In this document: piece after piece, positions 52,892 to 63,300 of the stretch
How positions within the stretch are numbered: position 1 is the first letter of the stretch
Layout of the letters: the number at the start of each line of letters is the position of its first letter
Assembly: GCF_039543525.1 (NCBI RefSeq)
Contig: NZ_BAABJX010000021.1
Coordinates: forward strand, 1 to 64,000
From: Algivirga pacifica
Lineage (GTDB): Bacteria > Bacteroidota > Bacteroidia > Cytophagales > Flammeovirgaceae
DNA length: 64,000 nt
Direction: 5' to 3'
The notes under the pieces: generated by a model
Databases searched by the model: none
What the model was told of the DNA's origin: nothing
What the model saw: only the letters and a program-made list of their open reading frames with translations
Made by a program: the position numbers and the translations under genes

Positions 52892-54194
52892 GGGCGCGAT
52901 TATTAAGTTTGAATAATTAACCGTCATAAATATAACTCTTGGCTAAAGCGATTGGCCAAGAGTATATTCCCCTTTCCTTTGTGAGCCCTATATAGGAAAG
53001 CATCTCTGAATTTTTTCTATTTAAGCTATCTAAAACCTCTTGTACCTTATATTTGAATGATATAAAATCATTGGCAAAATGGTTATTATTCACTATTGCT
53101 TGATTTAGCCATTTCCAGCATTTTTCAATGGGATTGAGCCAAGGAGAATATGTTGGTAACAAGACTAATTGTATTGGAAGATCACACATCTTTTCATATT
53201 TCTTTTTAGGTATAATACGTGACCAACTTTTGGGTAAAATAATTCTCTCTTGATACTTCTGAGGAACCAGCGCAGCTAATACATCAGGATGAAAGTGAAT
53301 AGGCCAATTATCTTGAACTAAGTAAATTTCTCGATTAGGGTTTTGCTCCACCAAATTTTGCAGAAAAGCAATATAGCGTGGAACTGAGACTTTAGAGCTT
53401 ACCATACTAAAGAATTGTCCAGTAAAAGCATTAATAGCTGCATTGATTCTAAACTGCTTCTGTTTGGTATAAGGTAACTCTACACGTCTTTGATATTCCC
53501 CATTCTGTTCGTATTCACAATGTAAAGGAGCAATGTTGGTTACAGTATGCTCATCCTGAAAGAAGATAAGTCTTCGCTCCGGGTGATATTGTGCTAGATT
53601 AACTTGTATACTTTTCAGTTTAGCTTCATACTCCAAATCACGACTGTGCAAATAGTAACGAGCTCTTTTGTAGTGTATTCCAAATCGATCAAGAAGCTTA
53701 CTCAATCCACTGACTGATAAGGATACTGTGAAATGACAAGCTTGTTTTATCCCCTTTAATGTCCAGCAACTGCTGTTTATACCAAAACTTTCAGGGTAAG
53801 CATGAACAGTATGCAGTAATTCTCCTTTAACCTTCTCTTCATTTAGAGGGGAAAAAAGAAGGCTTTCGCCCTCTTCCTTCTTTCATATATAATCCATCTA
53901 TTCCTAAAGCTTGATAAGCATGAATCCACTCCAATACCGTATGAGTACGACGGTGGCGCAATAAACCTTTCGATGCTATATAAGTACAGCTTAACCCTTC
54001 ATTTACTTTTAATACGGCACTCGCCCTTTCTCTTAAATAGGGTTTTTCACTGTGGAATAATAGATGCTGTAAATCTTTTATTTCCGATTTGGAAAGTTTT
54101 AATTCAATTTGTTTACCCATAATTATATCGACGATGTTTATAGATATAACAAATTGTGTCGGTTAATTATTCAACCTTAATAATCGCGCCCCTA
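52886..54194 (-). mobile_element. IS630-family element between cas1 and cas2
   Basis: Near-perfect inverted ends (left GGGGCGCGATTATTAAG then TTGAATAATTAACCG; right its complement, with one or two differences) enclose a two-frame transposase. TA is found next to both ends (TAGGGG, CCCCTA), as expected for IS630, although the flanking CCG/CGG is also shared, so the exact boundary is uncertain. It separates cas2 from the cas1 operon. Confidence 0.78.
52917..54120 (-). CDS. IS630-type transposase in two overlapping frames
   Basis: ORF 1 (54120-53839, 93 residues) is an HTH domain with VLKVNEGLSCTYIASK. ORF 2 covers 53838-52917 in the +1 frame and holds IFFQDEHTV (Asp), YLVQDNWPIHFH (Asp) and SPWLNPIEKCWKW (Glu), the DDE triad of IS630. 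The frame between 53838 and 53706 is open without stops, so one ribosomal frameshift at a TTCTTTTTTCCCC stretch would give a full transposase. Either a programmed frameshift or a one-base loss explains it. Confidence 0.78.
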
Positions 54195-54217
54195 CGGGAA
54201 TGAAACATTATTTTACT

Positions 54218-54520
54218 ATGCATTATTTTATTTGTTACGACATTTCCAACAATGGGCTGCGTACCCGCCTTTACAAAAAACTACTCGCCAAAGGATGTGA
54301 CCCTGTCCAGAAGTCCATCTTACTGGCGGCTGATTTTGCACCTAAAGAAATCAAGGAGCTCAAAACCATTGTCAAGGAAATTATGGATGGAAGCAAGGCT
54401 CCTCAGGACAGTGTTATGGTCATTCCGGTAAGTAAAGAGCATTACGATAAGATTGACTTGTTTAATAGTAGTGCCGGATACCAAAAAGTACGGCAAGAGA
54501 AAAAAAGTAAGTTCTTTTAA
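54218..54520 (+). CDS. cas2: Cas2 spacer-integration subunit
   Basis: The ATG at 54218 gives 100 residues beginning MHYFICYDISNNGLRTRLYKKLLAKG. The YDIS motif with catalytic-type Asp and the ferredoxin fold match Cas2, including the late VIPVSKEHYDKI. It lies 24 bp after the IS630 end, so its original promoter context is probably broken. Confidence 0.9.
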   Translation: MHYFICYDISNNGLRTRLYKKLLAKGCDPVQKSILLAADFAPKEIKELKTIVKEIMDGSKAPQDSVMVIPVSKEHYDKIDLFNSSAGYQKVRQEKKSKFF

Positions 54521-54621
54521 AACTAATGCGCAAAAAGACCGCACACTTAGTGCTTTAGTTTGTGATCAACAGAAGGGAAATACCCTGAAAACATCTTTGA
54601 AACCACAAACTAATCGTTCCT

Positions 54622-55026
54622 ATGAGCATATTAGAAAAAATCTTACAATATGGCCCAGCCCTTAACGACCTCCTGGAGAAGGGCAATCAACTGCTAGAGC
54701 AGGCTGAAAATATGCCAAAAATGGAATCTCCGGCCCCTCCTACAGTGACGGTAAAAGTCTTAACCTTTGAGATTATCAAAGAGGCCGTCATTACCCATGG
54801 TCCAGACACCTTTAACCTTGTGGCTTTGGTACGAAATGATACCGAAAAAGAGGTCGCTACTGTCCCAACCGAAAACACCCCCTCCCCACTGCTTTTTTCT
54901 TTGGTCTTTATGGATGAAAAGCAGCGAATTATTGCTAAAAAAGGCCTTGTGTCTATTGTGGCCGAAACCTTGGACCCTTTTGTGGAACAGGCTATGCAAG
55001 ATAAAAATGTCCTTATTCTAAAATAA
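54622..55026 (+). CDS. Small protein 1 of the AAA+ cassette, unknown function
   Basis: The 134-residue protein has a helical N-terminus (MSILEKILQYGPALNDLLEKG), a Pro-rich linker and a beta-rich body (TVTVKVLTFEII, FNLVALVRNDTEKEVATV). It ends AMQDKNVLILK. The ending resembles those of the next two genes (GKQVLILK, RKDVVVF). It has no signal peptide. I do not recognise it. It follows cas2 by 101 nt. Confidence 0.6.
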   Translation: MSILEKILQYGPALNDLLEKGNQLLEQAENMPKMESPAPPTVTVKVLTFEIIKEAVITHGPDTFNLVALVRNDTEKEVATVPTENTPSPLLFSLVFMDEKQRIIAKKGLVSIVAETLDPFVEQAMQDKNVLILK

Positions 55027-55105
55027 CCCCTTTTCTAATTATTCCTTCCTGCTTCACTCATGTGATATTCCATTATTTGGGATGTAACAAATGATTTGCG
55101 TAGGT

Positions 55106-55133
55106 GGGGGTGCGATGAATCGCACCCCTACGG
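55106..55133. repeat. REP-like hairpin (GGGGTGCGAT/ATCGCACCCC)
   Basis: GGGGGTGCGATGAATCGCAC followed by CCCTACGG, between small proteins 1 and 2 of the cassette. Copy of the repeat seen at 26251, 34047 and 39292. Confidence 0.85.
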
Positions 55134-55140
55134 AATATAA

Positions 55141-55491
55141 ATGTACTTAATTATGATCGATGCAATACTTCGCATGCTTCGTCGCGTGTGGTCTAAAATC
55201 AAGTCTTTCTTTACCCGTCTATTTCTTTTCGGAATCCATGTTACCCAATACTTCAAAGACATTTGGTACAGAGTACAAATGGAACAAAACCATGAAGACC
55301 TTATTGCAGTAGCCATCAAGAATAATGATTTTGCTACGACAGATATTGGATTAGGTGGTATTACCAACGTCGTTTATGACACTAAGAGTAATGAAATACT
55401 CGAGCAGTACAGCCAACACACGGAATGTCAAGAGCTGGATCAGGTAACCAAAAATCAATTCCAAGGTAAACAAGTATTAATCCTTAAATAA
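55141..55491 (+). CDS. Small protein 2 of the AAA+ cassette, membrane-anchored
   Basis: The 116-residue protein has a basic amphipathic/hydrophobic N-terminus (RMLRRVWSKIKSFFTRLFLFGIHVTQYF, about 11-38), likely membrane-associated, then a 60-residue domain (ITNVVYDTKSNEILEQY) ending GKQVLILK. The domain aligns by eye with that of small protein 3 (VVNIGLYDQKTQSMRDV). The start may be ATG 55141 or ATG 55153. Not recognised otherwise. Confidence 0.6.
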   Translation: MYLIMIDAILRMLRRVWSKIKSFFTRLFLFGIHVTQYFKDIWYRVQMEQNHEDLIAVAIKNNDFATTDIGLGGITNVVYDTKSNEILEQYSQHTECQELDQVTKNQFQGKQVLILK

Positions 55492-55505
55492 TATCAAAAG
55501 CCATT

Positions 55506-55814
55506 ATGTATCCTTTACCGCTACTTATGTTCTTCCTTCCCATCTTAGGCGCTTTATTCTTTGCAGGTGCTGCGGCATTCTTATTTATTGCCTATCTCGA
55601 AAAAAGAAAGGCCCGTGAGATTGCTATGAATAAAAAGCGTCTCGCCAATGAAATCCGAGTCGCTTACCAAGACCCCTCCAAGCACAATGTGGTTAATATT
55701 GGACTATACGACCAAAAAACTCAGTCCATGAGGGATGTCACTACCGTAGAGAGCGATGAGGTAGAAGATCAATTTTCCAAAGAACTGAAAAGAAAAGATG
55801 TTGTAGTATTTTAA
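55506..55814 (+). CDS. Small protein 3 of the AAA+ cassette, single-pass membrane protein
   Basis: The 102-residue protein has one strong membrane helix (about 4-30, LLMFFLPILGALFFAGAAAF) followed by a basic stretch (EKRKAREIAMNKKRL), so the C-terminus is probably cytoplasmic. The tail (VVNIGLYDQKTQSMRDVTTV, ending RKDVVVF) resembles that of small protein 2. The start is 14 nt after the previous stop. Not recognised otherwise. Confidence 0.6.
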   Translation: MYPLPLLMFFLPILGALFFAGAAAFLFIAYLEKRKAREIAMNKKRLANEIRVAYQDPSKHNVVNIGLYDQKTQSMRDVTTVESDEVEDQFSKELKRKDVVVF

Positions 55815-55865
55815 GCATGCTATGATTACCTACTTCTTTATCCCCCAATTAAAAATAGAATCCCT

Positions 55866-57011
55866 ATGGAAGCATTACAATTATTCAAGAATACCTACCA
55901 AGACATTCATATACGAGAAACATCGCAGAGCTTTACGGTAGAAAGCACTCATGGACTAAAAAAGTACACCGTAGCGCAAACGATCCTTTTCCATGATGAT
56001 ACCCTTAACGAAACAGAGGTCAGCAACTTACGCTCCTGCCTAAGTTTACTCCAAGAGCCTCATACCATTGCCGTATCCCGCAAAAGCTCTACACTAAAGG
56101 CTTTAACCGTTCATATTCCTGACAGCCCTATTACTTCAGCTGTCACACCTTGGTACACGATGGACCAACTAATACTGCCGGAAGCATTACAGCAAGACCT
56201 ACAAGATGCACTAGGGATGATTTTCCATCACAAAAAGGTTTATGAAGAATGGGGGCTAGCCTCTTTGGACCCAAAACCGAGTTTGATTCTCAACTTTCAT
56301 GGTCCTTCCGGTACAGGAAAAACCATGAGTGCGCACGCCATTGCTCATGCCTTGGACAAGAAAATACTACTCATCAACTATTCAGAGATAGCCTCCAAAT
56401 ACGTAGGAGAATCCTCCAAGAACCTGGAAGCAGCGTTCCAGATGGCCAAGGCTCAAGATGCCGTACTCTTCTTTGATGAGGCTGACTCCTTCTTGGGTAA
56501 GCGCATTGAAAATGTACAGGGCAGTGCAGACCAATCGGCTAATGCACTTAGAAACCAGATGCTCATGCTCCTGGAACAGTTTCAGGGAGTCGTTCTTTTT
56601 GCAACCAATCTGGTCCATAGCTATGACAAGGCACTTTCTTCCCGTATTCTCAAGCATCTAAAGTTTGAAGTTCCCGACCTCCCTGCTCGTCAGCGCATCC
56701 TCCAGCGCATGTTGCCAAAACAAGCACCTATCGATCGGGCCTTATTTGAGGAAGAGATTGCCCCACTACTAGCTCAAGAAAGCGATGGGTTTTCGGGCAG
56801 AGACCTCAAAAATGCCATTCGATGGACTTTCTACATTGCCGCTAACAATGAAAAAAACACGCTAGATAAAGCTACCTTCATAGAAGGTTTCCAAAAGGCA
56901 GCCCAACAAAAAAAGGACTTGGAGCAAAGTGGCAGAAGTAAAGCCAGTCCTCAACTTCAAGCTGCCATAAAGCAGCAACTATCAGAACAATCATCATCTA
57001 CAATAAACTGA
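55866..57011 (+). CDS. AAA+ ATPase of the cas2-array cassette
   Basis: The 381-residue protein has an unrecognised N-terminal region (1-95), then a classical AAA domain: Walker A GPSGTGKT (145-152), pore-loop-like KYVGES (178-183), Walker B VLFFDEADSF (200-209), sensor 1 VLFATN (about 235-240), SSRILKHLKFEV (arginine-finger region) and SGRDLKNAIR. It resembles single-ring AAA unfoldases and has no protease domain. It follows three small proteins and ends about 300 bp before the CRISPR array, so the four genes probably form one operon. Confidence 0.8.
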   Translation: MEALQLFKNTYQDIHIRETSQSFTVESTHGLKKYTVAQTILFHDDTLNETEVSNLRSCLSLLQEPHTIAVSRKSSTLKALTVHIPDSPITSAVTPWYTMDQLILPEALQQDLQDALGMIFHHKKVYEEWGLASLDPKPSLILNFHGPSGTGKTMSAHAIAHALDKKILLINYSEIASKYVGESSKNLEAAFQMAKAQDAVLFFDEADSFLGKRIENVQGSADQSANALRNQMLMLLEQFQGVVLFATNLVHSYDKALSSRILKHLKFEVPDLPARQRILQRMLPKQAPIDRALFEEEIAPLLAQESDGFSGRDLKNAIRWTFYIAANNEKNTLDKATFIEGFQKAAQQKKDLEQSGRSKASPQLQAAIKQQLSEQSSSTIN

Positions 57012-57017
57012 TAGGCT

Positions 57018-57037
57018 CCCTTGCGGTGACGCAAGGG
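57018..57037. terminator. Hairpin after the AAA+ gene
   Basis: CCCTTGCG and CGCAAGGG pair around GTGA, 6 nt after the stop codon. No T run follows. The same hairpin word occurs near 22680, so it may be a dispersed repeat used as a terminator. Confidence 0.5.
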
Positions 57038-57039
57038 CC

Positions 57040-57312
57040 TACATTACCCTATTTTAAGTGAAAAATATTTTTTGTAAACAGGCTCTGATCGATAAGTCTA
57101 AAAGTCGTATTATTCAACTGGTTAGCAGATTGTTTGAAACCTCTATTTTTCGTAACTTAGGAGACGAAACAAGGCATTAAAGGACTTTATGAAATACCAC
57201 GCAACTGACATATTGACAGAGAAAAAACATATAACTTTTTTAAGAAAAAATTTACACCTTAATAAAAAACATTTACTTTTGATATCACTAGTCGCTTTTT
57301 CAGAGCAATGCT
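57040..57312 (+). other. CRISPR leader
   Basis: AT-rich, non-coding stretch of 270 bp directly upstream of the first repeat, between the AAA+ gene and the array. It contains A/T runs and the promoter-like element at 57251-57281. No gene is seen. Confidence 0.7.
57251..57281 (+). promoter_or_regulatory. Bacteroidota-type promoter for the array
   Basis: TTTA (57251-57254), a spacer of exactly 19 nt and TACTTTTG (57274-57281) match the Bacteroidota -33/-7 consensus TTTG-N19-TAnnTTTG with one mismatch. The expected start, about 57287, gives a 26-nt leader RNA before the first repeat. Confidence 0.6.
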
Positions 57313-60300
57313 CTCCGAAAGGATAATCCATTAGAACAAGGATTGCGACCAGCAGAAGGTGCAACCTTTACAGGTGCGACTTTACCTCCGAAAGGATAAT
57401 CCATTAGAACAAGGATTGCGACTCTAATCTGTTATTCATGATTTTTACAGTTTGCTTCTCCGAAAGGATAATCCATTAGAACAAGGATTGCGACTTAAAA
57501 CAAGGGAACTATGGAAACATAAGTAATAGGCTCCGAAAGGATAATCCATTAGAACAAGGATTGCGACCATATTTGATCACAAAACACAGGAGTATATTGC
57601 TTCTCCGAAAGGATAATCCATTAGAACAAGGATTGCGACTCTGTTAAGAACTTTGCTGTTGTGCTTTTTCCTGATCCTCCGAAAGGATAATCCATTAGAA
57701 CAAGGATTGCGACAGTTTACGTTTAAGCTTTTCATAGTTTTTTAGATTAACTCCGAAAGGATAATCCATTAGAACAAGGATTGCGACAATGTAGTCCTCA
57801 CCACTGTCATTAGATGATGTTTGTCTCCGAAAGGATAATCCATTAGAACAAGGATTGCGACTAATAGTAAAGGGGCACACGCTTGCCCCCACATCATCTC
57901 CGAAAGGATAATCCATTAGAACAAGGATTGCGACACCTTGGGCGACTACTCGATGGTAGTCGCTGTCCTCTCCGAAAGGATAATCCATTAGAACAAGGAT
58001 TGCGACGTATGAAGGTCATAACGACCCTCACTCATCCACCAGACTCCGAAAGGATAATCCATTAGAACAAGGATTGCGACAGAATGGGCTATTCGTAGGA
58101 AATCAAGACAATACTGCTCCGAAAGGATAATCCATTAGAACAAGGATTGCGACTCTATTTCCTCGCATCTAGTGACACGACCGAATACGCTCCGAAAGGA
58201 TAATCCATTAGAACAAGGATTGCGACCCCTTTGCTATTTAGCATGAAAACTATGACACCAAACTCCGAAAGGATAATCCATTAGAACAAGGATTGCGACG
58301 TTGAGGTCAACGATCTTGACCATCCACTTCCCCTTCCTCCGAAAGGATAATCCATTAGAACAAGGATTGCGACGTTCTTTAATTTTCTAACTTACGTCAG
58401 GTTCAAGACGCTCCGAAAGGATAATCCATTAGAACAAGGATTGCGACATCAGCTCCTGCAATTGCTGCTCGCTGTAGTATCCTCCGAAAGGATAATCCAT
58501 TAGAACAAGGATTGCGACCACCTGTCAACTTATTTACCAAACTTTTGCTCACTCTCCGAAAGGATAATCCATTAGAACAAGGATTGCGACACGAAATCCA
58601 TTTTATTGACTGAGCCATTTTAAAGCCCTCCGAAAGGATAATCCATTAGAACAAGGATTGCGACTATCCATATCGACTGGAAAAACCAAGACCAGTATTC
58701 TCCGAAAGGATAATCCATTAGAACAAGGATTGCGACGATCTATATTCTGGCTTATACATACTATATGATTTTGCTCCGAAAGGATAATCCATTAGAACAA
58801 GGATTGCGACTTTCTTTCTCATGGGCGCAGCGCTTCTTTCATGAACTCCGAAAGGATAATCCATTAGAACAAGGATTGCGACTTAACGTCAAACTTTAGG
58901 TAGTAGTACCTATTACCTGCTCCGAAAGGATAATCCATTAGAACAAGGATTGCGACTTGTATCGTTAAACCTTTCTTATCAATCCATACCTTCCTCCGAA
59001 AGGATAATCCATTAGAACAAGGATTGCGACTAGTGGTCATTGTTTTAATGATGATAAATCAATGCGCCTCCGAAAGGATAATCCATTAGAACAAGGATTG
59101 CGACTTACAGATATACTAAACTATTTAATCTTAAATCTCAACTCCGAAAGGATAATCCATTAGAACAAGGATTGCGACATGACGTTTCGCGTCAAACCGA
59201 CGATAACGAATTTCCCTCCGAAAGGATAATCCATTAGAACAAGGATTGCGACATTGATGCTACCAAACTTTGACTTAATATTTTTTAGCTCCGAAAGGAT
59301 AATCCATTAGAACAAGGATTGCGACATGCAAAACGAACCAAGTGTCATGTGTCATGTGTCTATCTCCGAAAGGATAATCCATTAGAACAAGGATTGCGAC
59401 TATGATCAACACCAAACCCTTGGACTTACCAATGGGCTCCGAAAGGATAATCCATTAGAACAAGGATTGCGACGCTGTGCTGAGTCACCTGTTTATTTCT
59501 TCACTGATAACCTCCGAAAGGATAATCCATTAGAACAAGGATTGCGACCCGTAGCCTGAAGCTCTTGGGTACTAACCTCAACTACCTCCGAAAGGATAAT
59601 CCATTAGAACAAGGATTGCGACAGACTTTATTCAGGATTACACTGAATTACCATTTTCTCCGAAAGGATAATCCATTAGAACAAGGATTGCGACCAATGA
59701 ATTGAGCGATGTACTGAGTGTCTTCAATTGTCTCCGAAAGGATAATCCATTAGAACAAGGATTGCGACAGATGCTAGAGCATTTCAAGACTGAGTTCCCT
59801 TCTACTCCGAAAGGATAATCCATTAGAACAAGGATTGCGACAGTGACGGTTTTCAAGACCGCTTGACGACCACTGCCTCCGAAAGGATAATCCATTAGAA
59901 CAAGGATTGCGACATTTACCGTGAGTAGAGTAACCATCGTCTGTAATGTCTCCGAAAGGATAATCCATTAGAACAAGGATTGCGACGGTATAATGTCATG
60001 ACCACATTAGAACTAAACCATCTCCGAAAGGATAATCCATTAGAACAAGGATTGCGACGTGATATTTATTTTCAAGGAGTACTACCGTGTGGTCTCCGAA
60101 AGGATAATCCATTAGAACAAGGATTGCGACGGCAATCGTGTTGCATGAAGGAGCTAGCACCTCCGTCTCCGAAAGGATAATCCATTAGAACAAGGATTGC
60201 GACTCTCTTCTCTATTTCCTCGCATCTGGTGACACGACTCCGAAAGGATAATCCATTAGAACAAGGATTGCGACATGTTAGAGCCTTCGGGCCTACGTCT

Positions 60301-63300
60301 GTCACAAGCTCCGAAAGGATAATCCATTAGAACAAGGATTGCGACAGCCATAGTCCAGCATTTCAGCAAGCTCCTTAATGGTCTCCGAAAGGATAATCCA
60401 TTAGAACAAGGATTGCGACGAGAACATCCATGTCTCTTCATACAAAGAACTAAATCTCCGAAAGGATAATCCATTAGAACAAGGATTGCGACTGGGAGTA
60501 ATCCTTTTGATAATTCAGGACAACAAGCCTCCGAAAGGATAATCCATTAGAACAAGGATTGCGACATATGAGAATGTAGAGATAATGAATTGCGTTATCG
60601 CTCCGAAAGGATAATCCATTAGAACAAGGATTGCGACATTCTTTAATATCATGAAAGCATTATTCCTTACAATCCTCCGAAAGGATAATCCATTAGAACA
60701 AGGATTGCGACCTTTTGGCTCAGGAAGTGACACAGAGCCTGTCTGAACTCCGAAAGGATAATCCATTAGAACAAGGATTGCGACCATGTAACATGCAAAC
60801 ACACTTTTTACACGATCTGTCTCCGAAAGGATAATCCATTAGAACAAGGATTGCGACAGTTCACTTTGGTGAATCTATCGTAAAGATTGAAATCTCCGAA
60901 AGGATAATCCATTAGAACAAGGATTGCGACTGCGATACAGTGTGTTGAACGTAAACGGGTTCTCTCTCCGAAAGGATAATCCATTAGAACAAGGATTGCG
61001 ACTCTCACCCAAATCACGGGCTTGCTGACGAACATCCAGCTCCGAAAGGATAATCCATTAGAACAAGGATTGCGACCAGGTCTGCCGGGATTTCGCTAAG
61101 AAATTCACTCTTCCTCCGAAAGGATAATCCATTAGAACAAGGATTGCGACACCCGGAGGGTAAGAGGTGGAAGTCCTTCTATTATCTCCGAAAGGATAAT
61201 CCATTAGAACAAGGATTGCGACTTTTACCCAATGAATACTCCTACCTCTTGCAATAGCTCCGAAAGGATAATCCATTAGAACAAGGATTGCGACTCATAA
61301 CTTTTAACTAACATTGCATCAAACATATAGCTCCGAAAGGATAATCCATTAGAACAAGGATTGCGACCATAATTAAATTAAATTAAGGTAAATAAATAAA
61401 TAACTCCGAAAGGATAATCCATTAGAACAAGGATTGCGACAGTTGAACTAGATGGAAGGAAAGGATACATAGTAGCTCCGAAAGGATAATCCATTAGAAC
61501 AAGGATTGCGACCTTTTGTTGTGGATTCATAGTTTATAGTTTTTCGTCCTCCGAAAGGATAATCCATTAGAACAAGGATTGCGACGGCGTTATCTCATAT
61601 TACGGGAATGGTTGACATTACCTCCGAAAGGATAATCCATTAGAACAAGGATTGCGACAACAACGCGTCGCCGCCGTGATTAAATTGTCCTTCGTCTCCG
61701 AAAGGATAATCCATTAGAACAAGGATTGCGACATCTTTCTTTACTTGCTGTTTATCTTTAGATAGTGAACTCCGAAAGGATAATCCATTAGAACAAGGAT
61801 TGCGACTTTAAGAGTTAACCTATGAAGATTAATTCTCCGCTCACCTCCGAAAGGATAATCCATTAGAACAAGGATTGCGACAGGCTTTGGCGCGCTGCTG
61901 GTTTTCTTTTTCTTTCTCCGAAAGGATAATCCATTAGAACAAGGATTGCGACACTTAAAGATGACTTTAAAGGATTTCATACGTTTCTCTCCGAAAGGAT
62001 AATCCATTAGAACAAGGATTGCGACCCGCGTGATCAGCCGCCGGCCGCTGGTGCTGCACAACTCCGAAAGGATAATCCATTAGAACAAGGATTGCGACTA
62101 GTTAAGAAAAAAAATGCAGAGAATGTTAATCCTCTGCTCCGAAAGGATAATCCATTAGAACAAGGATTGCGACACTAAATCAAGATCGTCAACAGCCTTC
62201 TCGAACTCCACTCCGAAAGGATAATCCATTAGAACAAGGATTGCGACCTTAACGTCAGGTTCAAGACGCAAAAACCCTTTGCTACTCCGAAAGGATAATC
62301 CATTAGAACAAGGATTGCGACGGTATGTGTTGCAATTATAGAACAAGGTTATAAACTCTCCGAAAGGATAATCCATTAGAACAAGGATTGCGACTTTTAA
62401 TAAAGGTGTTTTAAACTCAATACAATCAAACTCCGAAAGGATAATCCATTAGAACAAGGATTGCGACGTTGTAGTTTTATGTGGATTCGAACCACTATTC
62501 CTGCTCCGAAAGGATAATCCATTAGAACAAGGATTGCGACGAATGCCATTAAGGAGTATCATCCTGAAATATCTCCTCCGAAAGGATAATCCATTAGAAC
62601 AAGGATTGCGACTGACGCTTTTTCTGATGACAAAAAATCAAGATCAGCTCCGAAAGGATAATCCATTAGAACAAGGATTGCGACCTTATTGAGGTAATGC
62701 ATGTATATCTCATACTCGCTCTCCGAAAGGATAATCCATTAGAACAAGGATTGCGACGTGTATCTCCATTTAATTTCCCCCCAAAATAATTATCCTCCGA
62801 AAGGATAATCCATTAGAACAAGGATTGCGACCGCCTGACACGACATCTAGCCTCGCGCGCGCATACTTCTCCGAAAGGATAATCCATTAGAACAAGGATT
62901 GCGACCATTGGTTATCCAAACCAATTAGTTAATATGATTGTCTCCGAAAGGATAATCCATTAGAACAAGGATTGCGACAGTGATTCTTTACTATGACATA
63001 TACTGTATGCCCTGTCTCCGAAAGGATAATCCATTAGAACAAGGATTGCGACTGACGCTTTTTCTGATGACAAAAAATCAAGATCAGCTCCGAAAGGATA
63101 ATCCATTAGAACAAGGATTGCGACCTTATTGAGGTAATGCATGTATATCTCATACTCGCTCTCCGAAAGGATAATCCATTAGAACAAGGATTGCGACCCG
63201 TATTGGCTAAGACGTACTCAACCATATCTATGGTCTCCGAAAGGATAATCCATTAGAACAAGGATTGCGACGTTTCTCTAAACCGTTAGTACCTTCATAA

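Noticed and set aside
57185..57230. TTGACA and TATAAC words in the leader as a sigma-70-type promoter
   Set aside because: The spacing is about 11 nt, too short; the TTTA-N19-TACTTTTG pair is a better fit.
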